Assembly: GCA_964030785.1 (NCBI GenBank)
Contig: OZ034967.1
Span: 66,241,413-66,305,412, forward strand
Direction: 5' to 3'
DNA from: Siderastrea siderea
Lineage: Eukaryota; Cnidaria; Anthozoa; Scleractinia; Rhizangiidae
DNA: 64,000 bases
Shown here one piece after another: positions 44,850-55,165 of the stretch. The notes under the pieces were generated by a model. That model was given only the letters and a program-made list of their open reading frames with translations, was not told where the DNA came from and ran no database searches. The first letter of the stretch is position 1, and every line of letters begins with the position of its first letter. Position numbers and translations under genes: made by a program.

Positions 44850-45660
44850 CGGATTTAGCCAGGCCTAAAAGCGAAGCTCCACATTTTCCCGCTCGTACTG
44901 ATTGATTTCTGAAAATACTCTCATTAAAGTCGTAAAAAAAAAATACAACTTCCCCCTCCCTCACTGAAAATCAAACCCCGAATCACTGGCTTCGGAGGAA
45001 AGCGCGATGTCTACTCGGCCACGCTTGTTATATAAACAAATCTAGTGCTAATTTCAATACTTATCCAGCTGTTTATCGATCGCAGCTCGATCAAGAAACA
45101 CGCGGGTGTTTTTCCTGGGAAAATGTGTTCGGATTGCCGCAGAAACCATGGTTGTGGACAGAAAAAGCTAGAAAGCACTAGCTCTGCTATATTTGACGTC
45201 GGGACCGCTGCCATACGCTGCAAACTCAAGCGATGTGCCGACCGAGTTCGCTGCAGAACACAGTAAACATGAATGCGCGAAGGCAAATTTCGTAACTTGA
45301 CTTTTTCGCCTTCCACCAAAAAGACAACTGAGTATTGTTTGGAATTTTTCTTTCCATTTAGATATTTTCTCAAGTTTAAAACTTCAACACTGTCGAACAA
45401 TCGTTTTGCCAAATAAGCGTAAGCTTTTAAAGAAATCTCTTTTCAAAAGCAACAGGGGTCATGCCATTTCCTGCCAAGAAAAACGCCGGTCGCCCAAAAG
45501 AACCGCACGATTTCCCACCCGTCGGGTTGCCTTGAGACTCCCCCCTCCTCCCCCAGAGTCTGTGCGGAGGGAGGGACAGACGGGTGGGCGTATGCTGGGG
45601 TCACAATCAAAATTTAATGCATCGATAGGTTACCAGATTTGCTTACCCATGGTGCTCTGC
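44850..45660 (+). mobile_element. Repeat family 'AGCGGAGCTCC', second member with antisense tRNA-like region
   Basis: Opens GGATTTAGCCAGGCCTAAAAG, ends with a GGAC-like tract, GGTTACCAGATTTGC and TGGTGCTCTGC. On the minus strand, 45022-44966 reads like a tRNA promoter: A box TGGCCGAGTAGAC, B box GGTTTGATTTT. Diverged from the other two members. Confidence 0.65.
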
Positions 45661-45939
45661 TATCAATGAAAGTAATACATATCTAAAAATTAATTCATTA
45701 AGACAAAAAAACAAAGTGTTGGCGAGAAAGCTAAAGAGAGAAAGCAACAGGCGTATGCGGTTAGGTTCCCCTCGCTTCAGTCTTAAAAACGTTCTGCGGA
45801 GAAGTCGCCATCCATCATAAGTAAAACATCTTTCGAGTGATGTAAAGTGTGAAAAAAGTGACGCTTGAATCATGCCCTTACTAACTCGCAACTATTTCCA
45901 GCTCCCAGTTGACTTAAAAGCTCAATTCAATGGAGTCAT

Positions 45940-46512
45940 ATGTAATAATAATAATAATCATAATAATAATAATAATAATAATTGATACTTATATAGCGAA
46001 AATTAACATATAAATATGATCAAATGCGCTTTACAACTGAGATATTAAAATGAAAACGGTAAAAAATAGAAAGTAAAAATTTTAAAAATTACAATAAAAA
46101 GTACAATAAAAAAGATAAAAATAATATCACCGATAGTCATTAAAAGCAATTCTAAAAAGCAGTTCAAAAAAGATGCGTTTTCAGGCTATATTTAAAGTTT
46201 ATAAAATTGTCAATGTTCCGTAAATGTGCAGGAAGCTTCTTCCAAAGGGTAGGGGCAGCAGATGTAAAAGATCTGTCCCCTAGAGTCTTTCGAAGTCGGG
46301 CGCTAGGTTGATTGAGGAGCAAAACACCGTTGGATCTAAGACTGTATTTCGATACATCTTTAACACTTATCAGATTACTCATGTATTCAGGTGTGAGGCC
46401 ATGAATCGCCTTGAAAGTAAGAATAAGTATTTTAAATCGAATACGATATTGAACAGGTAGCCAGTGTAAAGTATACAGCACTGGCGTTATGTGGTCATAT
46501 GTCACACCGATG
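45940..46512 (-). mobile_element. CR1/L2-like LINE 3' fragment
   Basis: The minus-strand frame 46505-46164 reads HITPVLYTLHWLPVQYRIRF, then FKAIHGLTPEYM, RSFTSAAPTLWKKLP and FKYSLKTHLF, the conserved C-terminal segment after reverse transcriptase in CR1/L2-like LINEs. The 3' side has GCGCTTTAC/CTATATAAGT-type sequence and ends in an (ATT)n tail at about 45945-45985. Strongly 5'-truncated. Confidence 0.85.
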
Positions 46513-46703
46513 GGGGAGTGGTGTCACCTAGTCTTTCCCATTTGCAGTTTAGAGCCTCAAAGTTTATTTGATCATGCTTACGCTCTTGTCGTTAGTCCGG
46601 ATACCTTCTACTTGAAAACTACTTTTAAAATATTGTAGGGGGCCACCAGGTTGTCTTACAAAAAAAGCACAGACATTTGACTAGTTTTTGGAGTTGGACA
46701 TAC

Positions 46704-47275
46704 CTGAAAAATCGATGTATTAAACTGCTTTGATGCCCTCTTGTCCGAATCGTCTCCAGTCCATCCAGAGTCTCAGAAATATGCGAGAAGACGGGGCTAC
46801 GGCAAATTGACTCTAACCTTTTTAACTCCCTTGATGTCTTCAAGTAATACCGCGAAATAAACGCAGCTAGCAAAACGATCGGTACAACAACAAAGAGAAG
46901 CCAAGGATTTGCAACAGTTGGCACCAGTATTGACGCAAACAACAGCAAAACCAATTGAATCGACATAAAAAAGCGTTTTAGGTAATACTTCGTCCATACA
47001 GCCTACATCTTTAGAGAATCGATTCATTATTCTTCCCACGGGATTTGATTCAAAAAACGGGACTGGTGCTCGTAATACGGCAAGGACCATTTTATCATGA
47101 AGACGCTCGGAACATCTTAGAGAAACTACAAGGAAACCATGTGCTCGAATGAAGGCAAACATGAAAGATCCACCAACTAGACAGCCATAAATAATCAGGT
47201 TCGTCGTGTCTCGCTGATCTTCTGGGTGCTTCTTGATCAAAGATGACAGCCACACGTCAGACGAAACTAGCAATG
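46704..47275 (-). pseudogene. ABC pseudogene block 4: TMD2
   Basis: Acceptor TCTTTAAG, donor CAG/GTATGT. LHDKMVLAVLRAPVPFFESN and GRIMNRFSKDVGCMDEVLP match the family, then a slip in a T run (about 46965) changes frame before LVLLLFASILVPTVANPW. Ends SHISETLDGLETIRT. Confidence 0.87.
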
Positions 47276-47334
47276 CTTAAAGATAAAAGAAAAATAACAA
47301 GATGTGTAAGTCATATAGTGGCCCAATAAAAACG

Positions 47335-47400
47335 TCAGATCTGAAGTCCAACGCGTTAACCACTACACCACTGCGTCCCCATACACCCACCAAATCATAA
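47335..47400 (-). mobile_element. tRNA-headed SINE fragment
   Basis: On the minus strand, GCAGTGGTGTAGTGGTTAAC then GCGTTGGACTTCAGATC resembles the A box and anticodon arm of tRNA-derived SINE heads. The B box is lost at the break near 47335. Confidence 0.55.
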
Positions 47401-47473
47401 CGTTGAAATTGTTAATTTTATTAATCTTGTCCATATTTAAAGAGAAGTAGTATCAAATTTTTCTGTGGTTTAC

Positions 47474-48623
47474 TTTGAGCGATGAGGCACAAACAAGCAA
47501 CTACGAAGATTACTAGCAAAGGTGCTCCACTTCTAAAGCAGCTCCAGTAAAGCTTAGATGAAATAAATCCGATTGTGCGATCTTCTTCTGATACTTGGAG
47601 ACCACTGGCGTCATCAGTCTGAGGGACTTTACTACTACAGCTGACAGAAATTTCCTCTTTATCTTCATTTGTGCCATCAAAGCTGTCATCTAACTTACAC
47701 TCTTTCAGTTCCTTATAGAGCGGATCAACAGTTGTATTCAGAAAACACTTTTCCTTTAGGTCAGAGAAATCGCCTTTTGCCAGCACACGACCTTTGTACA
47801 ACACAATTACATTATCGGCTTCTTTCATGTGCTGTTCTTGATGAGGGTTAACACTCGGGTCTTACGACCCAGAAGGCCCTTGATGCATTTTTCAAAGATA
47901 TGTTGGCCAACTTTGAAATCCACATTACTCAAAGGGTCATCCAACCTCAATGTTTTCTCTTCTAGTTCCAGCGAAAAGCCAAGCTATTTGAGGCGCGTAA
48001 ACAAGAGTCCCTTTGCAGTCTATAGTCCCGCTTGTGTATGTGACTTCACCAGCGATTGCTGAGAGTAGATTAGACTTTCCACTGCCTACTGGCCCGGTGA
48101 TGACCGTCAAAGTTTCTGACTCAGAGGCGAGTTCGACATCTTGTAGAATAGATTTTCTTCCTTCTTATGCGTCAAGTTCATCACAAGTAAAATAGTCGGT
48201 TTGTGTAGTTCGTTCATCTTATCGTAATCAGGAACAAAAATCCCTGGCATTTCTCCGTGGCGATCCACGAGACTATTTTGATTTGAATTAGAATAATTTC
48301 TGTCGGTGTCAATTCTGTCATCAGCAGCGTGGTCGTGGCAGATTAAAGAAAGATTTTCTAACACTAGAAATTCTTCTAATCTGCCCAGCGAAGCATAAGC
48401 GTCGTATGTTCCTAAAAAATCGTAAGCTAAGTCCAAGCAAAGGACTGCACTTAGAACATTTATAAAAGCGATAAGTATAAAAACATTTACAGGTGTGAAG
48501 GTTTGACCAGTTAGCACAAGAGTGATGACAGACACCATAGTCGTCAATGGTGCTGCAGTATATTCCAAAGCAGCCACACCTGATAGAACAGCACTCTTCT
48601 TACGGATGATGTTGATTTCTTGT
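47474..48623 (-). pseudogene. ABC pseudogene block 3: end of TMD1, NBD1, linker, helix 7
   Basis: Acceptor TTTACAG at the start. TMD1 end (LVLTGQTFTPVNVFI), then a one-base shift into ESETLTVITGPVGSGKSN (Walker A) and [13 protein letters not shown] (Q-loop). The text then jumps straight to LDDPLSNVD, so the LSGGQ signature and most of the Walker B strand are deleted (about 85 residues). KEADNVIVLYKGRVLAKGD and the linker follow. Confidence 0.85.
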
Positions 48624-48808
48624 CTGTAAAGAAATTAAATACTGGGTTAATCAAGCAACATTAAGTGTGCCACATTTGGGTTTACATTTCATTACAAAAT
48701 AGGGTCCCACTAGATTCAGTAGCAGATTTATAGGAAGGGTCCAGGGCGTACGGAACCCCTTCCCCACCTACAAACCTATACTCTGTTAAAATTTCACAGG
48801 AAATGGTG

Positions 48809-49112
48809 CAGCATGTGGTCCTTGGTCCAGCTGGCCCTCAATGGTCCGGCGCATTCACGAACATCATGTAATTTTTATGCGGTAGATATGATACCACGAA
48901 AATTGAACACATTCTTTATTGACCAGTCTTCCTTTATAGGACTTATTTTAAGCTTTCCTGCTTTTCGAGAAGATGCGAAATTAACTTCTGTCAGCAGGCA
49001 GGTGAATTTGTTTACCTAAGAGAATCTCGCCTCACGGCTCCGAGCACCAGGCGATTCGGATAAGATACACAAAATTATAGCTTTTTTGCGCCGGACCAAG
49101 GACCACGTACTG
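48809..49112. mobile_element. MITE with CAG...GTGGTCCTTGGTCC ends
   Basis: Left end CAGCATGTGGTCCTTGGTCC and the inverse of the right end, CAGTACGTGGTCCTTGGTCC, differ at two positions. About 300 bases long in the ABC intron between blocks 2 and 3. No clear target duplication; hAT-like by its CAG start only. Confidence 0.6.
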
Positions 49113-49491
49113 TATCGATTGTTTTAAATTGCTAAAATCTAACCCTGATCAAGCACAAGTTTTTAGATAAACCTGTTCTATCAAAATTCCATCATCCGCC
49201 CTCGCATTTTTCAGTTATATTTTCCACTGTGACTACGAATTATCTTTGCATTTTTCACACTATGTGATTTGCATTCGTGTGTTGGTAGATTGTGTTTGAT
49301 TGTTACTGGACTGTTAAGTTAGGCTGGTACTCTATTCCTTCTCCCTCGTTTGCAGCCCAGCATTGTACCGCTATTCCTACGATTTCCTTCGATTTTCTTG
49401 TAAGCTGGAACTTTTAGGCCGTTACGTTCAAAGAACACTAGTTCATCAGCAGCTTAATGATATATATTTCGGCTTTTATACCTTCGTGTGT

Positions 49492-49834
49492 TTTATCCTT
49501 TCCCTGTATTCATCGTCCCACGCATGCGTTTTAATAGTGCGGATCCCAGTGACCACCTGGTTTATCAAGGAAGTGCGACGGTCAGAGAAAGCAGCTGTAC
49601 GCAGACGCAGTACAGCACCAACTTAGGACAAACCAGCAAAATATGGTAGAAGAAACCGCAGGAAAATGACCGCCATTATTGCCTACCACCCGATCAAATA
49701 CAAGATTAACAACGTCACTATAATCATCCTTGGAAATGAAATAAGGCCTCTAATCGCTGAACATCATTTGATACAAGGTCGATCACGTGCCCAGTTGAGA
49801 ACTCAAACAATGCATTCTGGTTGAGAAGAAGTGT
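49492..49834 (-). pseudogene. ABC pseudogene block 2: TMD1
   Basis: Acceptor ATTTTCAG, donor AAG/GTATAA. Encodes TGHVIDLVSNDVQRLE (family TGQIVNLLSNDVxxF), then a frameshift, MIIVTLLILYLIGW, a TAG, IMAVIFLRFLLPYFAGLS, a TAA, and TGIRTIKTHAWDDEYRE. The two stops and the shift show loss of function. Confidence 0.85.
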
Positions 49835-50268
49835 CTGAAAATCAAAGAAAGGTAAATCAGCTTGTGATCGTAAAGTAGATGAAAGTAAGGCTGCAAAAAG
49901 CACTTCTATTGTTGAAGGATGAGTGATAGTAAGTGTAGGACTGGTATGAAAGCTAGTGACATGGAAAGGCTAAGGGTGGAAGAGGCTAATTATAACGGTC
50001 CTTATTTCAAAAACCTATGAGAAATTGCGCGGGTCTGAAATTTAAAAAAAAGCTCTAGATCACGCATCTGATGGGCTGAAATTCCGAGATGGAAAATGCC
50101 GGACATGACTTTTTGAACTTTTTTCTTACAGAACATTCTAATGACACTGTATTGTATAATGACCGCAATCTTTGGCCTCCTTTCAATTCCTGCGGAGAGG
50201 AAACTTAAGGAAGAAGTGAGTGCTTGAAGTGTCACTAACTGATTTGGTACTAAAGTACAATCCAATCT

Positions 50269-50291
50269 ACATGTTTGTAACACAAACATGT
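50269..50291. repeat. Perfect palindrome next to the SINE head
   Basis: ACATGTTTGT and its inverse ACAAACATGT flank a 3-base centre. It abuts the tRNA-like head and may be part of the target site or of the SINE leader. Confidence 0.7.
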
Positions 50292-50588
50292 TTGGGTGGC
50301 AGGGTGGCCGAGTGGTTAGGGTGTTGGACTTCGAGTCCGTGGGTCCCGGGTTCGAATCCCACTCTGAGCACTTCATGGATTTGTTTCTCGGTTGTCCCGA
50401 GTTATAAATCCTTCGGCTGCGCTTGTATATAGCCAACTGGTTTGCCTCCCGCCAGTTGGGATTTTTAACATGTTATGTTCCATTTACAATATTTGTTTCG
50501 TTTGTTTGTTAAATGCTCGGCCCCACTAGCAATTTGCTATAAACACTTGCCCAGGGTAAATAAAGGATATTTATTTATTTTTATTTAC
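50290..50588 (+). mobile_element. tRNA-derived SINE
   Basis: The head has A box GTGGCCGAGTGGTTAGG (50304-50320) and B box GGGTTCGAATCCC (50348-50360), serine/leucine-tRNA-like. The body runs about 200 bases to an AT-rich TTTATTTATTT tail. Not a functional tRNA, because the acceptor stem does not pair and the sequence continues as a SINE body. Sits just left of the 50779-55515 element. Confidence 0.85.
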
Positions 50589-52825
50589 ACATGGAAAACA
50601 TTAATTCCTAACATTATACGTTAAGATATAAAGAAAAGAAAATAAATGAATAAATAAATATTGTGTGCTCTTGATTATAAGACAATACTTCGATCAACAA
50701 ATAACATATTCCTAACATAAAATGATATTCTAGTCTGTTATTTTTCTTATAACAGCTAAAATCAACTTTGCTTCCTATAGTCAGGTGGCTAAGTGCAAAT
50801 AATTGACCGGATCTATACAGAGCGGACAAAAGCACCAAATTTGGCACAGAGCTACCTTACAGTGTACTTAACAATTTTAGGACCGGTGCCCGTCAGAATC
50901 TCTTTTCCTTTGCTGGTACGGAAGGGAAATTAAAAATAACCAAAATTGACATTGCCTGGTTACCAAGCCGAAATGAAAAAATGCATTTTCGGCAAAAGAA
51001 TCAATGAAACCTTACCAAAACTACTTTAAATTCAATAAAAATAAGTCAAACAGCTTTGAAGCCACATTTAGTCTTTATTTATAATAAAAAGTAATTCCCA
51101 TGATGCTTTGCAAGCCTAGTCAGGAGCCGTTTTCTAATCACCGAGTTACCTTAGGCTTAAGCAATACGTTTTTTTTAGCATGCTAACAAGCTCTTCTTTT
51201 TCACTCTCTGGGTATTTAAAAACTCTAATTCTAGCAAATGAAAATATTCAACATGTTTACCATACGTAAACTTCAAGTACTGGTCGTGCTAGAACTATTT
51301 CCTGAAGGAAAAAAGAGCTTATTTCTGGAACATAACTACACTTGATGTTAAAGTTCATAAACTGTTCCTAATTAATGTGCATTAAGTTGAACACCAAAAT
51401 AATCAGAACCTAAGACTTACAGTTATACAAAAAGTTCTGTGGCACGTTGCCTCTTGAAATCTGGTGATATATAAGGTTTATATCACCGGAAGCCTAAATA
51501 GGTCATATTTCATGTAGGTTTTGACTTATTGAACATCACTACTGGCATTACATTTGCATTTGCAAAGCGGTGTGCACTCCAAGCCATACTTGACACATTT
51601 ACATCGGGTGCATTCTTGCTTCTATGAACACTTGATCAGCTCTTGACAAGCCTTTGAGACCTCTGGAATGGTCATCCAAACTGGTTTCCACGTATCTTCA
51701 ATCTTCTGCCACCCAAATCGATCTGGAGAAGGAATACCCGGGTTGCTCACATCACTTGTTGCCCAGATGCCTGCCTGAAGAATAGCCCTCTCAACGTGCT
51801 TTAGAAGAGAATTCTAATAGTCAAGAAAGAAATATTTTTGAATAATTTTCATAATTTTATATTTACAATCATGCGTATTCTAACGGTTTTTCCACACTGA
51901 AGGAGGGTTTTTTTCTAATAAACATTTCTGACACTCCATCAATCCTATAAAGTAGTGGTTTCCTATCACATTATTTTGTGCTTGCCAACCGAAAAACCCT
52001 GATTGCAAAGTTTTAAGTCCAGGGCTTATAACCGTGCTACACTTCTGCTGTGCTATTGACCTCATGCATTTCCCTTTCTGGGACTGATGTAGCTGTTGTC
52101 TTAAGTTCAGTTGGTGGGACAATTGCCTAGCTGTCAGGAATTGAATGCTTGTCTGTACAAGAAGGAAGTACTGTGATTGGCTGACGTCCCTGACCAGGAT
52201 TACCCTCTGTAGGAAACTGAAGACGGATATCCCTGTTCCTTGAAATGATGATGTAACTGTTGTCGAGCTAGGGTTGTGGTCCAGATTATCAAGAGCTCCA
52301 ACTGAAAATAAGCCTTTCTTGAGGCAGACAGGCGATACACAACCATCCTCTTCAAACCGCTTAGCAACTGCAGTGGCTAACCAATCCTCGATCTCCATTA
52401 AACGATCATATGACACGCTTAAACCTAACTGATACAGCTCAGCTTCTTGCATCGAGTCAACGAATGAACGTAAAGGCTGATGTAAATCGGCAGTGGCGGC
52501 TCTCGCAATGCAGAATGCCGCAAAGAGCTGCATGATCGTCTCTTGGCATTAAATAGCACCGTTTGGCAAACTGTAAGGCATGCGTGGGACTCCTTATTTT
52601 CTTGATCCTTTACATTCAGACCATTCATTATCATGATAAGGGACTTCAAGCTTGCAGGCAAAGAAATCTCCTGGCATCCGAGAGGAAAAGTACCAGAGAA
52701 CGACAAGCCTTTGTGGGAGAACATATCTCTTCTTACAATCTTTGCAGCTTTTGCTGAAACAGCAGTATCATCGGAGAAGTCGCGCTCTTGTAAAGCTTCC
52801 TTTACAATGTTCTGTAACCCATTTC

Positions 52826-54190
52826 TGGGTGTTGAAGGAATATGCTGAAATACTTGCACCAGCGATCACTGACATCCTCAATCATTCCTTCCGAGACTGT
52901 AAAGTCCCCCGGTTATGGAAGATAGCCGACGTACCCCCTGTCCCCAAAGCTCCAACAATCAGCGATTTTAATAAAGATTTAAGACCTATCTCCTTGACTT
53001 CTACTCTGTCAAAAGTTGCGGAGGATTTTGTCATCGAGTGCGAACTAAAGCCCGAGTTGCTGAAGTCAATTGACCCTCTACAATTTGGTTTCATTCCGGG
53101 TTCGTGTACCACTTTCGCTCTCATATCCATGTTACACCATTGGCTAGCTGCTACTGACAGAACAGGTTCTACTGTTAGGGTGGCTTTACTCGACTTCAGG
53201 AAAGCCTTCGACCTTGTCGACCACAATCTCCTTATTGCAAAGCTTTTCAGCTACGGGATTAAGCCTCATGTTGTTAATTGGATAGCAGATTTCCTACGTG
53301 GTCGATCCCAAAGGGTAAAAATAAACAAGGAGTGTTGTTCAGCCTTTCTCCAAGTTCCTGCCGGGATTCCACAGGGGACCAAGATCGGGCCGTGGCTTTT
53401 CCTTTTGATGATCAATGACCTGAGTATAGCCGGTCCCATCTCCGGTAGAATGTGGAAATTTGCTGACGACACCACTCTCTGCGAGGTTGTCCCTAGGGAC
53501 GACATCAGCAAACTACAGGACATGGTCCAGCAGGTAGCGGATTGGTCGAGTAACAACATGTTTCAGCTAAATGCCACAAAGTGTAAAGAATTAAGGATAA
53601 ATTTTTCAAAGCAAAAGAGTAATGTAGACCTTGTGATAGCAAATGAGCAATTTTTTGAGCTTGTAACCTCAGCAAAAATACTAGGTGTAACAGTAACTGA
53701 CGATCTCAAATGGAATGCGCATGTTAACAACATAGTATTAAAAGCTTCCAAGCGTCTTTATTTATTAAGGCTGCTTAAGCGCGCTGATCTAGATGTGAAA
53801 TCTTTAATCCAGTTTTATTGCACATGTATAAGGTCCATCTTAGAATACGCTTGCCAGACTTTCCACTCAAGCCTACCACAGTATTTGTCCGATGATATCG
53901 AGAGGATCCAAAAACGTGCCCTGAGAATCATCTTCCCAGATCTACACTATAATGAAGCATTAGAGAGCGCACGGCTAACAACCCTTTGTGCGAGGAGAGA
54001 GGAACTGTGTATGAAGCTGTTTAGCAAAATAGAGGAAGATAGTCAACACAAACTTCGCCACCTTTTACCGGAACCTAATACGTCCTGCTACAATTTTAGA
54101 ACAGCTAGAAAATATCAGCTTCCTCAGATCAATACCAAAAGGTATCTCAAATCATTCATACCGTTTTCCGCGGCACAGGCAACGTTGTAG
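52826..54190 (+). CDS. Reverse transcriptase fragment of the nested LINE
   Basis: About 450 codons, open to the stop at 54190. The true element frame begins about 52827 (WVLKEYAEILAP); codons upstream to 52652 belong to the host gene's opposite strand. Visible RT blocks: LRPISLTSTLSKVAE, FGFIPGSCT, VALLDFRKAFD, GIPQGTKIGPWLFL, and the catalytic FADDTT at about 53458. Then SAKILGVTVTDDLKW and IQKRALRIIFP, the post-RT region. The N-terminal endonuclease and ORF1 are missing because of truncation. Open frame suggests a young insertion. Confidence 0.9.
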   Translation, partial: WVLKEYAEILAPAITDILNHSFRDCKVPRLWKIADVPPVPKAPTISDFNKDLRPISLTSTLSKVAEDFVIECELKPELLKSIDPLQFGFIPGSCTTFALISMLHHWLAATDRTGSTVRVALLDFRKAFDLVDHNLLIAKLFSYGIKPHVVNWIADFLRGRSQRVKINKECCSAFLQVPAGIPQGTKIGPWLFLLMINDLSIAGPISGRMWKFADDTTLCEVVPRDDISKLQDMVQQVADWSSNNMFQLNATKCKELRINFSKQKSNVDLVIANEQFFELVTSAKILGVTVTDDLKWNAHVNNIVLKASKRLYLLRLLKRADLDVKSLIQFYCTCIRSILEYACQTFHSSLPQYLSDDIERIQKRALRIIFPDLHYNEALESARLTTLCARREELCMKLFSKIEEDSQHKLRHLLPEPNTSCYNFRTARKYQLPQINTKRYLKSFIPFSAAQATL

Positions 54191-54417
54191 ATGCCTACTA
54201 CATTTTATACCTTTTTAAAGCTTTGTACTATATAATGGTTATGTATATAGTTCTTTTTTTTTCTTCAATATTTATAATTTATGGTTAGAAACATTGTTAT
54301 TATTATCCTTTTAAAATTAGATTATGTCTATTAATATTATCGTAGTCTTATAGATCTTTTTTATTGACTTGTAAATAATTACGTAATTCAGCCTGGTGGC
54401 TGCGATGTAATTCTTAA

Positions 54418-54441
54418 TAAACTATCTATCTATCTATCTAT
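54418..54441 (+). repeat. TATC tail of the LINE
   Basis: Five to six CTAT units at the 3' end of the nested LINE, immediately before the right copy of the target duplication. Confidence 0.85.
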
Positions 54442-55122
54442 CCATTTTCCACAGAGTCCTCGATGTATTCAACTAGTTCTACAAATGCCCTTGCTTCATT
54501 AAATCTCTCTTCTTCTTCAGCATCCAACAATTTGGCACTTTTCATTTTTCTTTGGAAGGACCTGTGCTTGTTTCTTAAATTGGTCAAGTCAAGCATTTCA
54601 TATGGTACTTAGCTTCGATGGCGATTAAATCTCCACATCATCAGATGTTGGTTTTTTCTCGTTTGTGCTTTTTTCAGCTTCGATAGACTGAATTTTTGTG
54701 GCAGGACCGATGCCATTTTGCGTTATTGCTTAGGAGATCTTCAGTTGTTGTAGTATCAATACTGAACTTCAGTTCCACTGGCAGCGAATTCAGATCGTTA
54801 AAGTGAGCTACATTGGCAAGAAAGTTGTTTAAAATACTGCTGTCGAATGAGTGAGCGTTCATGGGACATCTTAGGGGCTCACGAGTATTGTCTTGGCAGA
54901 TAATACAAAGATCCCAATATAGAGACATCGTTCTACTTTCACGTTATCGAATCTGAATCTGAAAACGAATTTACGAAGGGAAATCTTATTATTGATAAAA
55001 AATAGCGCTCAAAGACAGCTGAATATAAGCAGCGGTAGTTTACAAAGACAATAAAAAACCTGAACTATTAAAATGTTTCAAAAGTTGCGTTAAAAATGGA
55101 CTTTTTCTTTGAATACTTACAG

Positions 55123-55165
55123 TTCGTGTAGTGACACACGAAGGCCGCCATCTTGGATGACTGAG
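55123..55165 (-). other. Candidate first exon of the cysteine-rich protein gene
   Basis: Minus-strand AAGATGGCGGCC followed by a strong ACT/GTAAGT donor at 55123. A TTTTCAG acceptor at about 54963 would join it to the exon carrying the ATG at 54928. The joined frame from ATGGCGG hits a stop, so it would serve as a leader. Position inside the right TIR half suits a transposon promoter. Confidence 0.4.

Larger units (their letters stand above)
52825..54441 (+). mobile_element. 5'-truncated non-LTR retrotransposon (CR1-like) with 6-bp target duplication
   Basis: CCATTT at 52819-52824 and 54442-54447 flanks it. Starts inside the reverse transcriptase coding region, ends in a TATC tail (about 54421-54441). 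Inserted antisense into the cysteine-rich protein gene; removing one CCATTT and the insert leaves that gene's frame open across the site. Confidence 0.9.
51541..54928 (-). pseudogene. Cysteine-rich zinc-binding protein gene of unknown function, broken by a LINE
   Basis: N-terminus (54928-54680) has CIICQ, EPLRCP and NNAKWHRSCH, a C-x2-C / C / W-H-x3-C pattern typical of a zinc-binding fold. Middle parts: LRNKHRSFQRKMK and EYIEDSVENG before the LINE, then LQNIVKEALQERDF, KAAKIVRRDMF and ESHACLTVCQTVLF after it, and YDRLMEIEDWLA, LDNLDHNPSS and SSFQGTGISVF further on. The C-terminus (about 51670-51541) has a CXC-like cluster (CTRCKCVKYGLECTPLC). I know this arrangement only from long predicted proteins labelled uncharacterised in corals and other invertebrates. 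Frameshifts near 54680, 52435 and 52200 and an in-frame stop before the CXC cluster show decay even without the LINE. Catalytic identity unknown. Confidence 0.7.

Noticed and set aside
50300..50372. A functional tRNA gene (Ser/Leu type)
   Set aside because: Promoter boxes are good but the acceptor stem does not close and the sequence runs on into a SINE body with an AT-rich tail.
50002..50436. 144-codon minus-strand frame with SEWDSNPGPTDSK
   Set aside because: Antisense of the tRNA-derived SINE; the peptide arises from the B box and adjoining sequence.
52652..52824. N-terminal extension of the reverse transcriptase frame
   Set aside because: Lies left of the target duplication and is antisense to the cysteine-rich host gene, so it is a chance extension.
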